Origin: Lumnitzera littorea
Lineage: Eukaryota > Streptophyta > Magnoliopsida > Myrtales > Combretaceae
Direction of reading: 5' to 3'
DNA: 64,000 nucleotides
Assembly: GCA_024138015.1 (NCBI GenBank)
Contig: JAMXBB010000002.1
Coordinates: 53,783,486 to 53,847,485, forward strand
Shown here: positions 23,721 to 36,375 of the stretch, piece after piece
How the letters are laid out: each line of letters opens with the position of its first letter
Position numbering within the stretch: position 1 is the first letter of the stretch
The notes under the pieces: generated by a model
What the model saw: the letters and a program-made list of their open reading frames with translations, nothing else
Told to the model about the DNA's origin: nothing
Database searches by the model: none
Position numbers and translations under genes: made by a program

Positions 23721-26196
23721 AAACAAGTTAGAGTTTTGATAGTGTATTGTGTGAAAACATTGTAATTCTATTAAATGTTTATTACTATCTGTCTTTTTTT
23801 TTTTTTTTCTAAGTGAGCATAGTAATAGGCATCTATTCAATAACGGAGGAATTAGGATTACATTATACCTTTATTTTATACGATAAAGTAAACGGACCAT
23901 AAAATAACTTTCATTTATTTTTTGAAAAGAACTTTTTTTTTTTCTTTTTTGCCAACAGCATTACTTATTACAATTTGGGAAGAGAGGTTCAAATCTGATA
24001 CATCTATTTGAAAATCAGTATTTATGCTATTAGTTTACAACAATTTAACTAGAGAATTAGTTTTGAAAAAGAGATATTGCCTAACGTCTTACACACGTAT
24101 CGGTTGCATATATTACAAATTTGTATTTGTATGGCCGCGTGGGTGTATGGAGAAGTTCCATTTAAGAAAAAATGTGATTCTGCGTTCGAGCTGTAAGGTA
24201 AGTGAAGATTCAGCTTCAGCTTCCCAACCTACACAAAGGGCCAAGGATGGTTCTAATCTAAGATAAATAAGAGAAGGAAATAGACACAGATGGCTGTAAT
24301 TGAGACAATGGCCTGTCGAAGGTTCCTTAAATGGACCACTTTCACTTGTTTCACTTTCATTTGTCAGTGTGTCTGCGTTCCTATTCCTACCAAACATATT
24401 TTATACATAAAGTTATGGTCCTCCATAGTCATATGCTTGTCTATCTGTGTTTTCTTTGTCTTACCAAGAAGACATGAAAAATCACGCGCACGTTATTTTT
24501 TATTTTTTTACTTTTTATTGAAAAGTTTAGTTCTAAAGAGGGCACATTTCACATTGCTTTGGTCGGATGCAATTTTACTCCTACAATTAATTCTTTTTGC
24601 CTCATCCCCACCTTTTTCTTTTTCCAGAGAAAAATTTTCATCATAACATGGCAAAGGTTTCTTTTTCTTTTAACTTTCTTTTTTGTTCTTTTCTCTAAAA
24701 GCAATTGTTGCTTTGCCCATCAAGAATTGAGATACAATTTTGAGATTTAAGTGGAAGGATAACTGCTTATTGCTACTAATGGAATTTGGATGGTTACATC
24801 TTTTTTTTTTTTTTTGGCTATATATATGTTTATATATTCTCATTTTCATATCTTACTATTTATCTTATTTTATTGTCACATAGTAATTAATTCGCCAAAC
24901 AGGTGAAAAATTAAAGTAATTGCATCATTAATATTCGCCATAACTTTTATAACCAAGTGGTGGATATGAACACTATTCTCCCTTCCCTATAATTGTTGTA
25001 AATGTATTTGGCCACATTAAAAGAAAAAATTGCATCATTAATATTCGAATAACAATCAAGAAACTGTATTTACTTGTTATAAAAAGGAAAGAAAAGAATA
25101 ATCAAATAACATTGATATCAAACACCACTTTGCATTAAATGTGTTGGAACTGGAAAACTGTAACAGAAAAAGCCATTGGACGAGCCTGATTAATAATTAT
25201 TTTAAGAAGGAAAATAGGTTTACAGTATTAAAGAGTGAAAAAGCATGGAAGAATCCGGTGGGAATCTTCTCGGGCATGTATGACTTGTGACATTGCAGCA
25301 GCTACCTTTTATCCACATGCCTTGCAGTAGCCCGATTTTTCGATAAAAACAAAAGCCAAGTACCACCATTATTATCATTTCTTATGGGGCATTTAAAAAT
25401 ACTATTTGCATTATGAGACCGCTGTCCGTAATAGCAAAAGCACCAATATTTTGTCGTGTATTTTCGTTTACGCCGCGACCTTTCCATTAAGTTTTTCAGT
25501 GTCCCAACATGTGGAATGTACTATCCTAAAATAACATATATATTTCGTTCAATTCATGGAACAACACAGACTAGATTCTTTCGTATCCTAATCCTATGTG
25601 AAATGTATCCGTGAAAACCTATTAAATTTGTCCTAAGTAGGACTTTATTACTTTGGTCGAGGAAAGATATATGATCAATCCCTCCGGAAACTCTGAATTA
25701 TTGAACTAAATTTTCAATTATGTTTAATATCACTCTCTTTATTAATAACCTTTTCCTACTTTTGATTCCGTTTTATTACCTTCTTAACATAGTGTGGTAA
25801 ATCATTTCTTATTTAAACTCTCTACTTTCTCTTACAATACCCATTTGGATCCCTTTGAAAATGGAAAAACAAAGGATCTAATGCGGGTCCGATAACTAAA
25901 ATATTGAAGGGTCCAGATAAATCCACGCAAGTGTAATTGAAAGACAAAACCTATTATACGTTATGTACGACTAAAATACTAATTCTTGTCTTTTCAATGT
26001 TCTTCATTTGAGGAAATTAAGGAATAAAAGGAGAGAAAAATGCAGGTATGTACATCAAAGTGTAAGGAAGTAGAGAGTAGTAATATAACCACGAGTGTTA
26101 AAGATAATCTCATAATAATTTATCTTTCTTTTATGATTGAATTTCTCTTAATAATCTTCCAGACAATAAGCATTTTAAACACATTTCCATACTTTC

Positions 26197-26229
<33 letters not shown>

Positions 26230-26270
26230 TGATAGGAGATTTTCGCTTAAGACATAACAAGCTTAGAACG
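23720..26270. other. No recognisable gene
   Basis: AT-rich sequence. Overlapping reading frames at 24024-24266, 24290-24646 and 24113-24397 have no known domain and are rich in Phe and Leu from T-tracts. An (AT)n microsatellite lies at about 26197-26221. A minus-strand frame at 25302-25487 is also unrecognised. The sequence at 23824-23890 (CTATTCAAT ... CATTATACCTTTAT) resembles 38430-38515 and may be an end of a small DNA transposon. Confidence 0.4.
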
Positions 26271-29200
26271 ACCTCATAGATGCTTGTACCGAGTTGTTAC
26301 GACCTAATTCGATCTATTTAGGTTGGGTGGACCTAAGTCCATGTGTAAGGATTATAAGGTAAACACCTCAGTAAAGTTTAAGACTAGCAAAGTCATGAGT
26401 GAACTCCTAGAAAGAGCTTGGACTAAAAAGGAAGAGCTCGAAACATCTCAGAATAAAGGCTACAAAGGCCTAGCTCTTGAGGCCTAAGTCACTTAATCCC
26501 AACCTACATGTTTAAACATTTGAATTATGGTAAAGGGCATCATGGTTCAAAAATTATTACATCAAGTAACTATCAATTGCCCCACTCTCTTAAAATCAAG
26601 ACATGGTTCAAATTATTAATAGAACATGTGCAAACATTGAACTGCCATGCCCAAACAATTAGGGAACTTCAGTTATAATTAGCAGGTTGGGTTCTACGTA
26701 AATCTCTCTCTACAATATTATTATTTGCATGTACTTTATCTAAACACTTTATATACTTCCACCTTACTAACTTAGATATCGAAATAACTATAACAGATAG
26801 TCTTAGCACTTCCTTAGCCTTACTTTTGTGGTTTTGCATACTACAAGCTTACTTCAAGCCTAATACAAAGATCATGTAACAACAATACATACATATATAT
26901 ACATTGTACAAAATAGACATGGCCATTAAACTGAATTAATTAGAATAAAAAAGGGTAGTATATTGGTGTTTGTCTTGTTGCTCCTAATTGTAAGTCTTAT
27001 TACTAATCACATACGTGATAGCAAATAACAACAATAGTTAGATCTGATTTCGTCCCATAATACTCAATGATATGGTAATGAATGCAATATTACCAGTTAA
27101 AATTTAATAATCAAGATACTCACATTAGCAACCTAGTAGTGATTGACCATAAAAGACCTTTTTCTTTTTTTTCAAAGAAAAAGGAAATAATTACTTTCAA
27201 TTTTTCCTCAATTTATTCATCGAGATTATTTAAAATTTTAAACAATCTTATAACATCATTATGATGTCATAATAGCAATTATATGTTGTTACCATCTCAA
27301 GTATTATTGATTATACGTGATGCATAGTATCTTAAGATATAAATTGAGAGAACTAAAGAAAACATGGTTAGGAGATCAAATATAATAATAATAATCAAAA
27401 AATACATTTAGGGGAGTAAATAATGGTAGTTATACGCCGTGGTTTTGATGCAAACTATGAAATGATTATACAAAAGTTTCTGACGAACTTGGACTGGGCG
27501 AGCCAAGCAAGCAGTCTAGAGAGACGGTAACAAGAATGATCTGGTCACACGCATTATTTTCGCAATTGCGTCCTAATGTTTTCTTTTCTTATGTATGTAT
27601 TGTGTAACTTTCATATTCTGACAGTAGTTTATGCTGTTGGTGATGATAATACTCTGAAAAGATGACACCATTACGTAACAATTATTAGTGCTCTTCATTT
27701 TATCATTTGCACTATCTATACGTTGAGGAATAGAATTAAAAAAAAAAAAAAGGAGGAGGTCTGAGAAATTGAAAGTGTTCTAGCTAGCCTTCTGTTGTGT
27801 AACACACAAATGCATATCTCTTTAGTAGCTGAATTATGGGAAATCGCGTGACACATCAACAATGTAAGACTGTCAGACACCATGTGATAATGATATCTTA
27901 TTCGTTGTTCCTATATGACTCCCAATCTAGACTGTTTTGCATGTATTGACATCTCATCCGCCGTATATTAATATTATACTTAGAGAAATATTATGCATGT
28001 GCAAAATGAAAAGAAAAATGAAAATAAACTTTTATATATTGGAGTTGATAATAAGAAATAAATAATTATTAAGATTCTTAAGATAATTAAATAAATCGAA
28101 ATGGTGAACCACAGGTCTATAGGAATTTTGAGATACTCTAATTGAGCTCTAAATTTTATCATTTTGGAAATTAAGTCATGCTAGAATTTTAATCATGCAA
28201 TTGAGTAATATCGTGTTATGCAATATGAACATGAGATATATTCCTATATTTTTTATATAAGGTGTTGCTGATGTGGCATATACCATATTATAAAAATAAT
28301 GAAAACAATAAAAAAGGAACAAAATAAAAAAACTCATTGGAACGTTAAAAATCTCAGTCTATCAAATACAAAAGGCAATAAAAATATGGATTTCAAGGTT
28401 AAGAGTACAAACATAATAGGTCTCCATGAGAAGAAGCCTATACATTCGTCCCAAAAAATAAATAAATAAATAAAAAACACACACTTTTGTAGTTTAAGTT
28501 ACTCGGTATATTCTTGGAGCATATTCCATATGCAATCTATCACATGGTCGAGTAAGTCTAAAGATGAAAGTAGATATGGGAAAGGATAGGTTAAAATGGT
28601 AAACCAATTTAAGACTCGCAGGTTCATATAGGTTTAAATGGTTAAAAGTATTTAATCAATTAGAATTGGTTGGTTGGTGTGAACCAAATGAATCGATAGG
28701 TTAACCCACTAGTTCAATCTAAATATTTAAAATAAAAATAAAAAAAAAAGAGAAAAAATATTTAAAAAATAAATAAAAGAGAGAGAAAAAAGGTTTGATT
28801 TAAACATTACCACATTCAACACAATATGTGATTATTCTACATGATAATTCATCAATGACACTCTAAGTATGACTGTTCTGTATAACTCATCAATGATACT
28901 TTTGAATTACTTTTTCTACAAAAGGAGGGTAGGAAGGAAAAAAAAAATTATTTTGTTATTTAAGTGTATTTTACATATATATATATATATATATTGCAAA
29001 CTAAGGAAAAAAAATAGACAATTCAATTCACTACTCTAGATTCGGCCTTTGAATCGATGGGCCTTTTGAATAGACGTGGAATCAAACCTTAAGTGAGTAG
29101 ATCATGATTCAATGAATTGTTGAACCGTAGCTAGTCAATTCCAAATCAATTTATCTTAATTCCCAAGTCTAGGTGGGAACCGATATCATAGGACAGGTTT

Positions 29201-30470
29201 ATATTTTTTATCTTCAAATCTTGCTCTCACAAAATAGGATATCAAGTATTACCTTGTACTCTCGTGAAACGTATATTGAAATCTAAACTTTATATATCAT
29301 ATAGGATGGATATTCTTGGGTCTCATGCAATTTTTTCATGTATGTATAGTAAATTGTACTTGATATACAAAAATATTACTTACAAGCACAACTGGTGATT
29401 AAATATAATTGAAATCCAATCAAGAAAATCTAACTTGCAATATGTTATTTTATGCCAAAAACTTTGAAATGACAATTATGCCGTGCTCGCATTTATAGTT
29501 TAAGTTAGATAGAATTTTATAGGTATGTTTTCTTATTTTGTGTTGTTATCTTAGTTCTTTATGATTTTATTGCTGTTCATTTCTAAAAGTGATATCAACT
29601 TGCCAGTTTGATTTCATGATTGAATAGAAAAGGTAAAAAAAAAAAAAAAATTTACACAAATGCTATGTATCACTTTAGAATCTGTAGATATCACAAGGTA
29701 TGGGTTCTATAATGAATATAAAGAGTTACAACATAGTTTATGTAGCAAATTTAAAGTCATGGACTAATAGAGTAGATTAGAAGGTATGGTTTATATCCGA
29801 TCCATGTTCATTCCCAATTGCTTCTTTCTTTCTTATCTTTTATATTTTGAAAATTTTTCTAGTGGCTTGTGTGAAGGCGACAAATAATTTTAGTGTTTAT
29901 AGAATCATGCGAGGACATTCATAATTTCTTTTAGTGGCTTGTGTGGCCAATTTATACAATTTTATGTTGGGTCAGTTCGTAACTCAATACATAATCAATC
30001 CAAAGCTTGAGTATGTATCTGTAGTTTAACCTCAAAATTTTCATCATATTTATGGAGTTCCATCTCTCTCTAGTATATTTGTCTCTGCACCAATAGCACC
30101 TTTACTTAGCCAAATTATACCTATCATGATTAAATTAGTTGTCACGTTGAAATGCAAACTTGACGGTAAATGTATATGTTAACCATTCTAGTTCACTTTA
30201 ATCTATTCTTTTTTATTCTTTCTTAGAAAGCATTGTTTAAATGTACTAGTCAATCATTACTTACTCGCGCAACAGTGATACAGGTCGACCCACAACCCCA
30301 AAATAATCAACAATCTCGGCGTTCGCACATTGCTCTCCCGCGGTTCTAGTTTTTGTTTTCCTCATAATCATGATACGATCATAAAATCTTCAAATAACAG
30401 ATAAAGGATGCTATGGAATTAAAAAAAGCGAATCGGCATATTATTGGAATCGGCGAAAACATGCGAACGC
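26271..30470. other. No recognisable gene
   Basis: Low-complexity AT-rich sequence with poly-A runs (27738, 29636), a (TAAA)n run near 28457 and an (AT)n run near 28975. 26290-26480 (GTTACGACCTAATTCG onward) resembles degraded LTR text but has no partner. No domain, tRNA or splice-linked exon set was seen. Genes with many short exons could be missed by eye. Confidence 0.4.
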
Positions 30471-30473
30471 ATC

Positions 30474-30916
30474 CGCCATGCTGTTTGCCTCTATATAACA
30501 ATGTCGTATCTTTACTTGATCGAACTAGAGATGTAATTGGGATTGGTTTCAAATGGATCTAAAACCCAAATCCACTCCTATAGGTCAAGCATCTTCCAAA
30601 CCATATAAAAATCCTATATCATGATTTTACCTTTCATTACATGGAATTTTTATAAAATTCCAACAACTTTATAAGAATGTGTTTTCATAGAGTTTAGACC
30701 AAATGAAGAAAAAAGTAGAGTAGAAAATGTTGAAGACCTGCCTATGCATCTATCATGCTATTTGTCTCTCTAAAACAATGTCAAATCTTCACTTGATCAA
30801 ACTAGGGATGCAACCGAGACTAGTTCCAAATGAAGCTTAAAGAATCTGAATCTGTTCCTATAGGGTCAAGCATCTCCCAAAACCATATAAAAACCCTATA
30901 TACCTCCTATTACCTA
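30474..30916 (+). repeat. ~280-bp tandem repeat, left part
   Basis: The anchor ATGCTATTTGTCTCTCTA (or a close variant) occurs at 30478 and 30755, 277 bp apart. Following text (AACAATGTC, TTCACTTGATC, AACTAG-GATG, GTCAAGCATCT, ACCATATAAAAA) is shared. The second unit stops abruptly at about 30916 and resumes at about 34437. Confidence 0.75.
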
Positions 30917-33900
30917 TGAGCCACGTAATTTCATGTAATTATTTCGAGATAATAATTTAAGACGTATGTGAAAATTAACTAAATAAGGTAATACTCTATG
31001 TGTGAATCCTAGGAGTTAAATGATAACATGCCATGAGTCCTAAAATATAAGAATATAATAAAATAATTTTAACTAAAAATAATCAATTTTACTAGATTAT
31101 ACTATATTGTAATTTATTCACCGTAAACTCGTAAATTAAGTAATAAAAATTAACCGAACTTTAGAGATAAATTAGTTAGACATTAAAATTATAAAGTGAT
31201 ATAAATTAATATGTAAAAGTAGTATGTCCTTTTATTACAATTATTTATGCATGTGAATTCCTATAATACCAAAAATTATACAGAATTAACTAAAACTAAT
31301 TAGGGAAAGTGAGTAAAAAATTATAAAAAAAATAATAAAGGACATCCATGTAAGTGGGAATGGCGTAACATGTTTTGAGACAATTGTTAGTAAAAGCTTA
31401 GGATAAGGACACTTTGTGATTGCATGTTAGGAGAATATATAAAGGATGAGGAGAGAGAAAATGTGTTATTTTTCATCATGCAAGTTAAAAAAAAGAAAAA
31501 AATTGGAGAGATGTTCTCTATAAATTATATGGAATGTTAGGGTTCTCGAAAAAATTTAGGAAAGAGGAAGACAAATATAGGGAAAATCCTAGTAAAATTA
31601 GAAGTAAAATGGTATAAATCAAGCTATTTCACGAAGTATGGATCCAGTGAGTTACTATGAACAAACCACCACCACTAGCCAACAGTAGGAGTAGCGCCTA
31701 CATCGGCCAACACAGTGGTGATGGGAGGTAGTGGGCAGACAGTGATTTTTCGATGAGCTCCAATTTCCATATGATTTTTCTATATTTCTTAAAAATATTA
31801 AAATAGGTCTGAAAATTATGAAAAAAAAAATTATTTGAAATTATTTTTACTTATGCCTTTCAAGGAAATTTTTAGTTTGTAAAAATTTTAAGTGGATTTA
31901 GTACTTCTTTGAAAAATCAAGCAATTTTCAAAGCTGATTTAAATGACCATATTATTATTGTTTCAATACCAAAATTTTTCTGGAAACTTTCTAAATTGCA
32001 TGTTTGAACCCTATGAAAAGTTTTCAGTCAAAAGTATTTTCTATAATTTTTAGTGATTTTTAAGCCTTCAAATTGATGAAAAATATCATTTTTCGAAATT
32101 TTTGTTCAATTAATCATGTGAAAACTAACATGCAATGGTTCTGGGGTTTGTTTGTAAAATATATTACTGTAGGGGGTGATCTAGAGTTAGTTGAATTTAA
32201 TGGGATTTGAGATATGCACAAATCCCTAGTTATGGTATACATGTGTTAAAGTAAAGATAGGAGCATTTGAAAGTTTGGATTGATATGGTGATTATCGGTA
32301 TGAAGAACCTATTATAAGATCATGTTTTATCATGTTTGTAAATTGGAATAAGATATTGGAGCGAGCTGCTGGGAGTAAATGCATAAATTGATTTTGTTTA
32401 GAAAGTTCTTTAGATAGTTGAACTAATAGAAAGGGGACTTAATTCTTGGTTCAGATACCTGATTAGAAGAATAAATGGTAAAGGATTGCAATTATAATCC
32501 TGTTAAGGCTTTGTTTGAGAAGCTATTTAATAAAAGAATAACTCAAATTCCTTGTTCCAATACTTAGCCAAAAAATTGGTTAGTGCAAGGATATGGATTA
32601 TAATCATATCAAAGTCTAGATTATGATAATATTTGGTAAAATAAACATGGTTGAAATGACTTTAAAAACTTATCCAAAAGGTTGGTGGACGAAAGGCCTT
32701 CAACTCTAAATATGTGGGAGCTTTACTTAAGGAGTTGTTTAATAAAAGAAGGGTGATTATATTGAGTTTTGAGACTTAATTAGAATATTGGTTAATTTAA
32801 AAAGATTAGATGAAATCACTTTAGAAATAGCTTCAGAAGGTTAGTCTGACATGAAAGGTTTAGAAGGTTGATTAGAAAGTTAGATAGTAAGAGGGAATTA
32901 ACTATACCCTATCATAAGCCTGTTTGGAAAGTATTTGGTAATAGAAATGTAGTTAAAATGGCTTCAAGACTTGATTTAAGGGTTGATTAGTGTGAAATAC
33001 TTAGTGAAAATAACTTCAGAGTCTTGTTTAAAGGGTTGATTAAAGTTAGGGTATAACTAAAATAATCTCAGAGACTTACTTAGAAGATTTTGAGATTAAA
33101 ACTTGGTATGAGGTGAGCTTTTAGAACCTTGTTCAAAAACTTCAACAGTAAGTTGAAACTTAATATAAAGCTTATATCACTCAGTATAAATAAGTCATAA
33201 GCACACTTAAATTATTAAAATGAACTCATTTACCTTATATTTAATAATACTAAAGTGATTACATTACATATTTAAGGGAAAATTGAAGCAAACAAGACCC
33301 ATATGCACATGTATGGAGCGTACATGTCTAGGAAAGTGGGATTTGTGCTTTACTGCACTTTGAAGTATTATTGAATGATACATAGAGACATTAGTATGTC
33401 TTGGTTGAGATGGTAAGATAGTTTCTTAAGCATATGAAATATGTATGCTTTAACAATGTTTTACTACTTAGAGTGCTGGATTTTATGTATTAATTGCTTC
33501 ATGATGTTATTGGAATTACTTCATCACCTTAAAAGCAATTTAACGTAAACTCGACTTAACTACTAACCAGACTTGCATTACAATCTACTAAGGATAGATA
33601 ATTAGGTTCTTCGAGCCGAAGTCATTTCCCCATCCTTAGTCGAACTAAGCGATAAGAGAGAAGATTGCCATAAGGTTGGGGACCATGGCTTAAAGGTAAT
33701 CTTAAACAGAACGTGTTTCTCTATTGCACAAGTCCTAATTTGGTGACCAATCTGCAAAGTGTACGACATAAAACTCCTCAAAACCCGGATTAAAGTAAGG
33801 GAAATTTTTCTGATCTTACAATAACTAGTTAATGTCATACGATGGTATTTACTTGAATATACATTGCATTTAATTAACCTTACTTGAAAAGCCCAGTTAC

Positions 33901-34436
33901 CCTGCATAAGATATGTGCTATTGTCTCCGACTCACTTATTGAGCAATTTATCACTTATTCCTTTATAATTGTCTTGTAGGTTTCTCGATAAATACACTAA
34001 TACCATTCCAAGTGTCAGAAGTGTAGAGAATGGGGTTGGGGCATGACATTCAAGACCAATTGGTTAGAATCCTATTTTGTTTATTAATTTTATTAACTTT
34101 TAGGAAAACTAATAAGGTTTCTTTAGATAACCCTCTAGTTTTAAGCTATTATTACTAGTATTATGTTCTATAAATCTGTGAACTTTTATAAAGTCTTATT
34201 ATGTTGTTTTTCTGAAATTATTTATAAAACTTACTTTCTTTTCAAGCTTTTATATCAAAAAAAGCTCTTTCAAAAGTATTTTAGTAAATTACACCTCATG
34301 TTAATGCCAAATAGGGATTGAATAGAATAACTTAAAGTTGTAGAGTGGTAAAAGCTTAATGTAAACTATACTTACGTTAGAGACTAAAGTAACTAGCTCT
34401 TAGTTTAAGTTAAGTTATACAGTAAGGGTTGTTACA
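30917..34436 (+). mobile_element. ~3.5-kb LTR-like insertion in the 280-bp array
   Basis: Left junction TGAGCCACGTAATTTC, right junction GGGTTGTTACA. Removing this block restores a repeat spacing of about 310 bp, near the array period. It contains TATATAAAGG near 31436 and GGTTGGGGCATGACA at 34034-34048, both typical of long chromovirus LTRs. Its length is close to families D and F. Flanks (ACCTA and ACTAT) give no clean target duplication, so ends may be off by a few bases. The 33602-33907 minus-strand frame inside has no known domain. Confidence 0.55.
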
Positions 34437-34850
34437 ACTATTTAGTTTGGGGTTCGATATTATCGAAATTCAACATATTTTTATAGGATTCAAATAACCC
34501 TAAAAGGGTAAGTTTTCATAGGCTTTAGATGAAATGAAAGAGAAAGTAGAGTAGGAAGTACTGAAAACATATCTACGCATATAATATGCTATTTGTCTCT
34601 CTATAACATTGTTAAATCTTCACTTAATCGAACTAAGGATGCTCGATTGTGGATGGATCTTATAGAACTCAAATCTAACTCTACAGGATCACGTATCTCT
34701 CAAAACTATATAAAAATCCTCTAGCATGATTTTATCTCCAATTATTGAAACCCGTTATATTTTTATAGAGTTCGAATAACCTTATAAGAGCAAGTTTTGA
34801 TAGGGTTTAGATAACACGAAGGAGAATATAGAATAAAAAACTGTTAAATA
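34437..34850 (+). repeat. ~280-bp tandem repeat, right part
   Basis: It resumes the interrupted unit (ATATTTTTATAGGATTC, AGTTTTCATAGGCTTTAGAT) and adds another anchor (ATGCTATTTGTCTCTCTA) at 34586. The trailing half repeats the same GAGTTCGAATAACC and AGGGTTTAGAT text. Confidence 0.75.
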
Positions 34851-36284
34851 AGGATATGATTATACTTATTAATTTACACACAAATGAAATTTGAAATTTA
34901 AATATATTATATAATATAGAACTAGTGTAAGAAGTGCGTAGTACGTAAATTAAAAGTAAATATTTTTATTAATATATTATTATTTATTAAGTCAAGTTTC
35001 CTAATGATTTTTTTATAATTTTAAAACCTTACCCTAATCAGGATATCTCAAAATCCTGTAAACATCTCATAAGATATTACATTATAGTATTTTTATCAGG
35101 TCGGTATCCTATAACCACCTACCGATTGCACCACCCCTGCATCCAACAGCCTGCACAAAGTAATATTACTCTCAACTGTTGTTGAATACTAAACACGCAG
35201 CTTTCGGTGAGTCGACGTAGATTATAGCTTTTCGAATCTCATTTTACACGGGTAGTATAATCCAACAACCAATCAAAGTCCGTATTTGAACAAGCAAAAT
35301 GGAAGTATATTAATTTCTGATTGCTCCTGCAAATTCAATTTCGTTTTTAACATTATTGCAAAACATTTGTATGCCTTATGATGAGAACTTGCTTGGATTG
35401 CTCATGGTTCGGTAGGTAGGTCTTCAATCTGCTGATTAAATATAAAGCAGAAAACGACCCTATCTCTGTGGATTTTTGCCTTTTGGTGAACTAAGAAACA
35501 AGTGAAGTTACACCAACGGCGATGAATAGCAATAAAGTATTTACTTGCTCGACCTACTACTATTGAGTAGTGATTAAAAAGGTTGGCATCATATCTTGCA
35601 TTACTTTAGTTTTTATGTGAATTGTTCTATAAAATAATATTAAATAAGTAGCATTGATAACTGTGAAAAGAAATCTTTTATATTTTCAAGTATTGATCAT
35701 ATATATATATTTTTAAATAAATATATCAAAAATGAAAGATTTTCTCCATTTAGCTTGCTTTAAAACGTTTAATAGCATTTTCCCAATAATATGATGGGTT
35801 CTTTGTCAACAAGATGCTCGAATCAAACATAATTACACCCGATATCACGATTGACTGTCGGTTGAAAAAAGAAAAAGGAAAAAGGAGAGATGAGATACAT
35901 GGAGATGGAGATTGGACACTATCTAATATCCCAATAGAAAAAGAAGTCCCCATATGCAAATAGCCATAAAAAGTCGGGCGAGATTCATGATTTTAGAAAC
36001 TTGGGGGGTACAACTGCAAAAGGGTCCATTATTATATTCCCTTGGTCAGCAACCACTGAGCAAAAGTGAATCAGTGAGTTTGCAGAAACGAGCAAACGTA
36101 TTTAATTTTCACAACCTCCAACTCAACCCTTCCCCTTATTCTTTACTTTCTTCAACTGGTTTCCCTCACTACCCAAAAACCCAAAAGATTTACAACTTAA
36201 AAAAAAAAAAAAAAAAAAAAAACGAACCCGAAGTTAAAAGAAAACAATTATTTCCCACTTAGCTGTATATGGGATTCCTTTCTC
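34851..36284. other. Upstream region of the lectin gene
   Basis: No gene is recognised up to the lectin promoter. Closer to the gene, 36118-36182 is pyrimidine-rich (CCAACTCAACCCTTCCCC), and a ~24-base poly-A run lies at about 36199-36222. The reading frame at 35954-36262 crosses that poly-A run and is not credible. A weak TATA candidate (TATAT, 36266-36270) lies about 105 bp before the lectin ATG. Confidence 0.4.
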
Positions 36285-36292
36285 AAACCCTA
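36285..36292 (+). promoter_or_regulatory. Telo-box AAACCCTA
   Basis: AAACCCTAG lies about 85 bp before the lectin start codon. Telo-boxes near transcription starts are common in plant genes and are linked to expression in dividing cells. A role here is inferred from position only. Confidence 0.45.
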
Positions 36293-36375
36293 GAACAACC
36301 CCCTTTAACCCTTTTGTTTTAACTTCATCTTCCGAGTCAGATTCATCCAGACCACAACTGCTCTAACCTTAAACC

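Noticed and set aside
24113..24646. Overlapping reading frames of 63-118 codons on both strands
   Set aside because: No known motifs, composition driven by T-rich tracts, and no supporting promoter or splice structure.
25302..25487. 61-codon minus-strand frame rich in Arg and Tyr
   Set aside because: No domain match recognised, no neighbouring gene structure, and length within chance expectation.
33602..33907. 101-codon minus-strand frame
   Set aside because: Lies inside an LTR-like insertion and has no known domain.
34034..34048. Alternative 3' end (GGTTGGGGCATGACA) for the insertion in the 280-bp array
   Set aside because: Ending there would leave about 700 bp between repeat anchors, whereas ending at 34436 gives near-period spacing.
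30300..34850. CRISPR-like or prokaryotic repeat array
   Set aside because: Unit length of ~280 bp, degeneracy and plant retroelement context do not fit.
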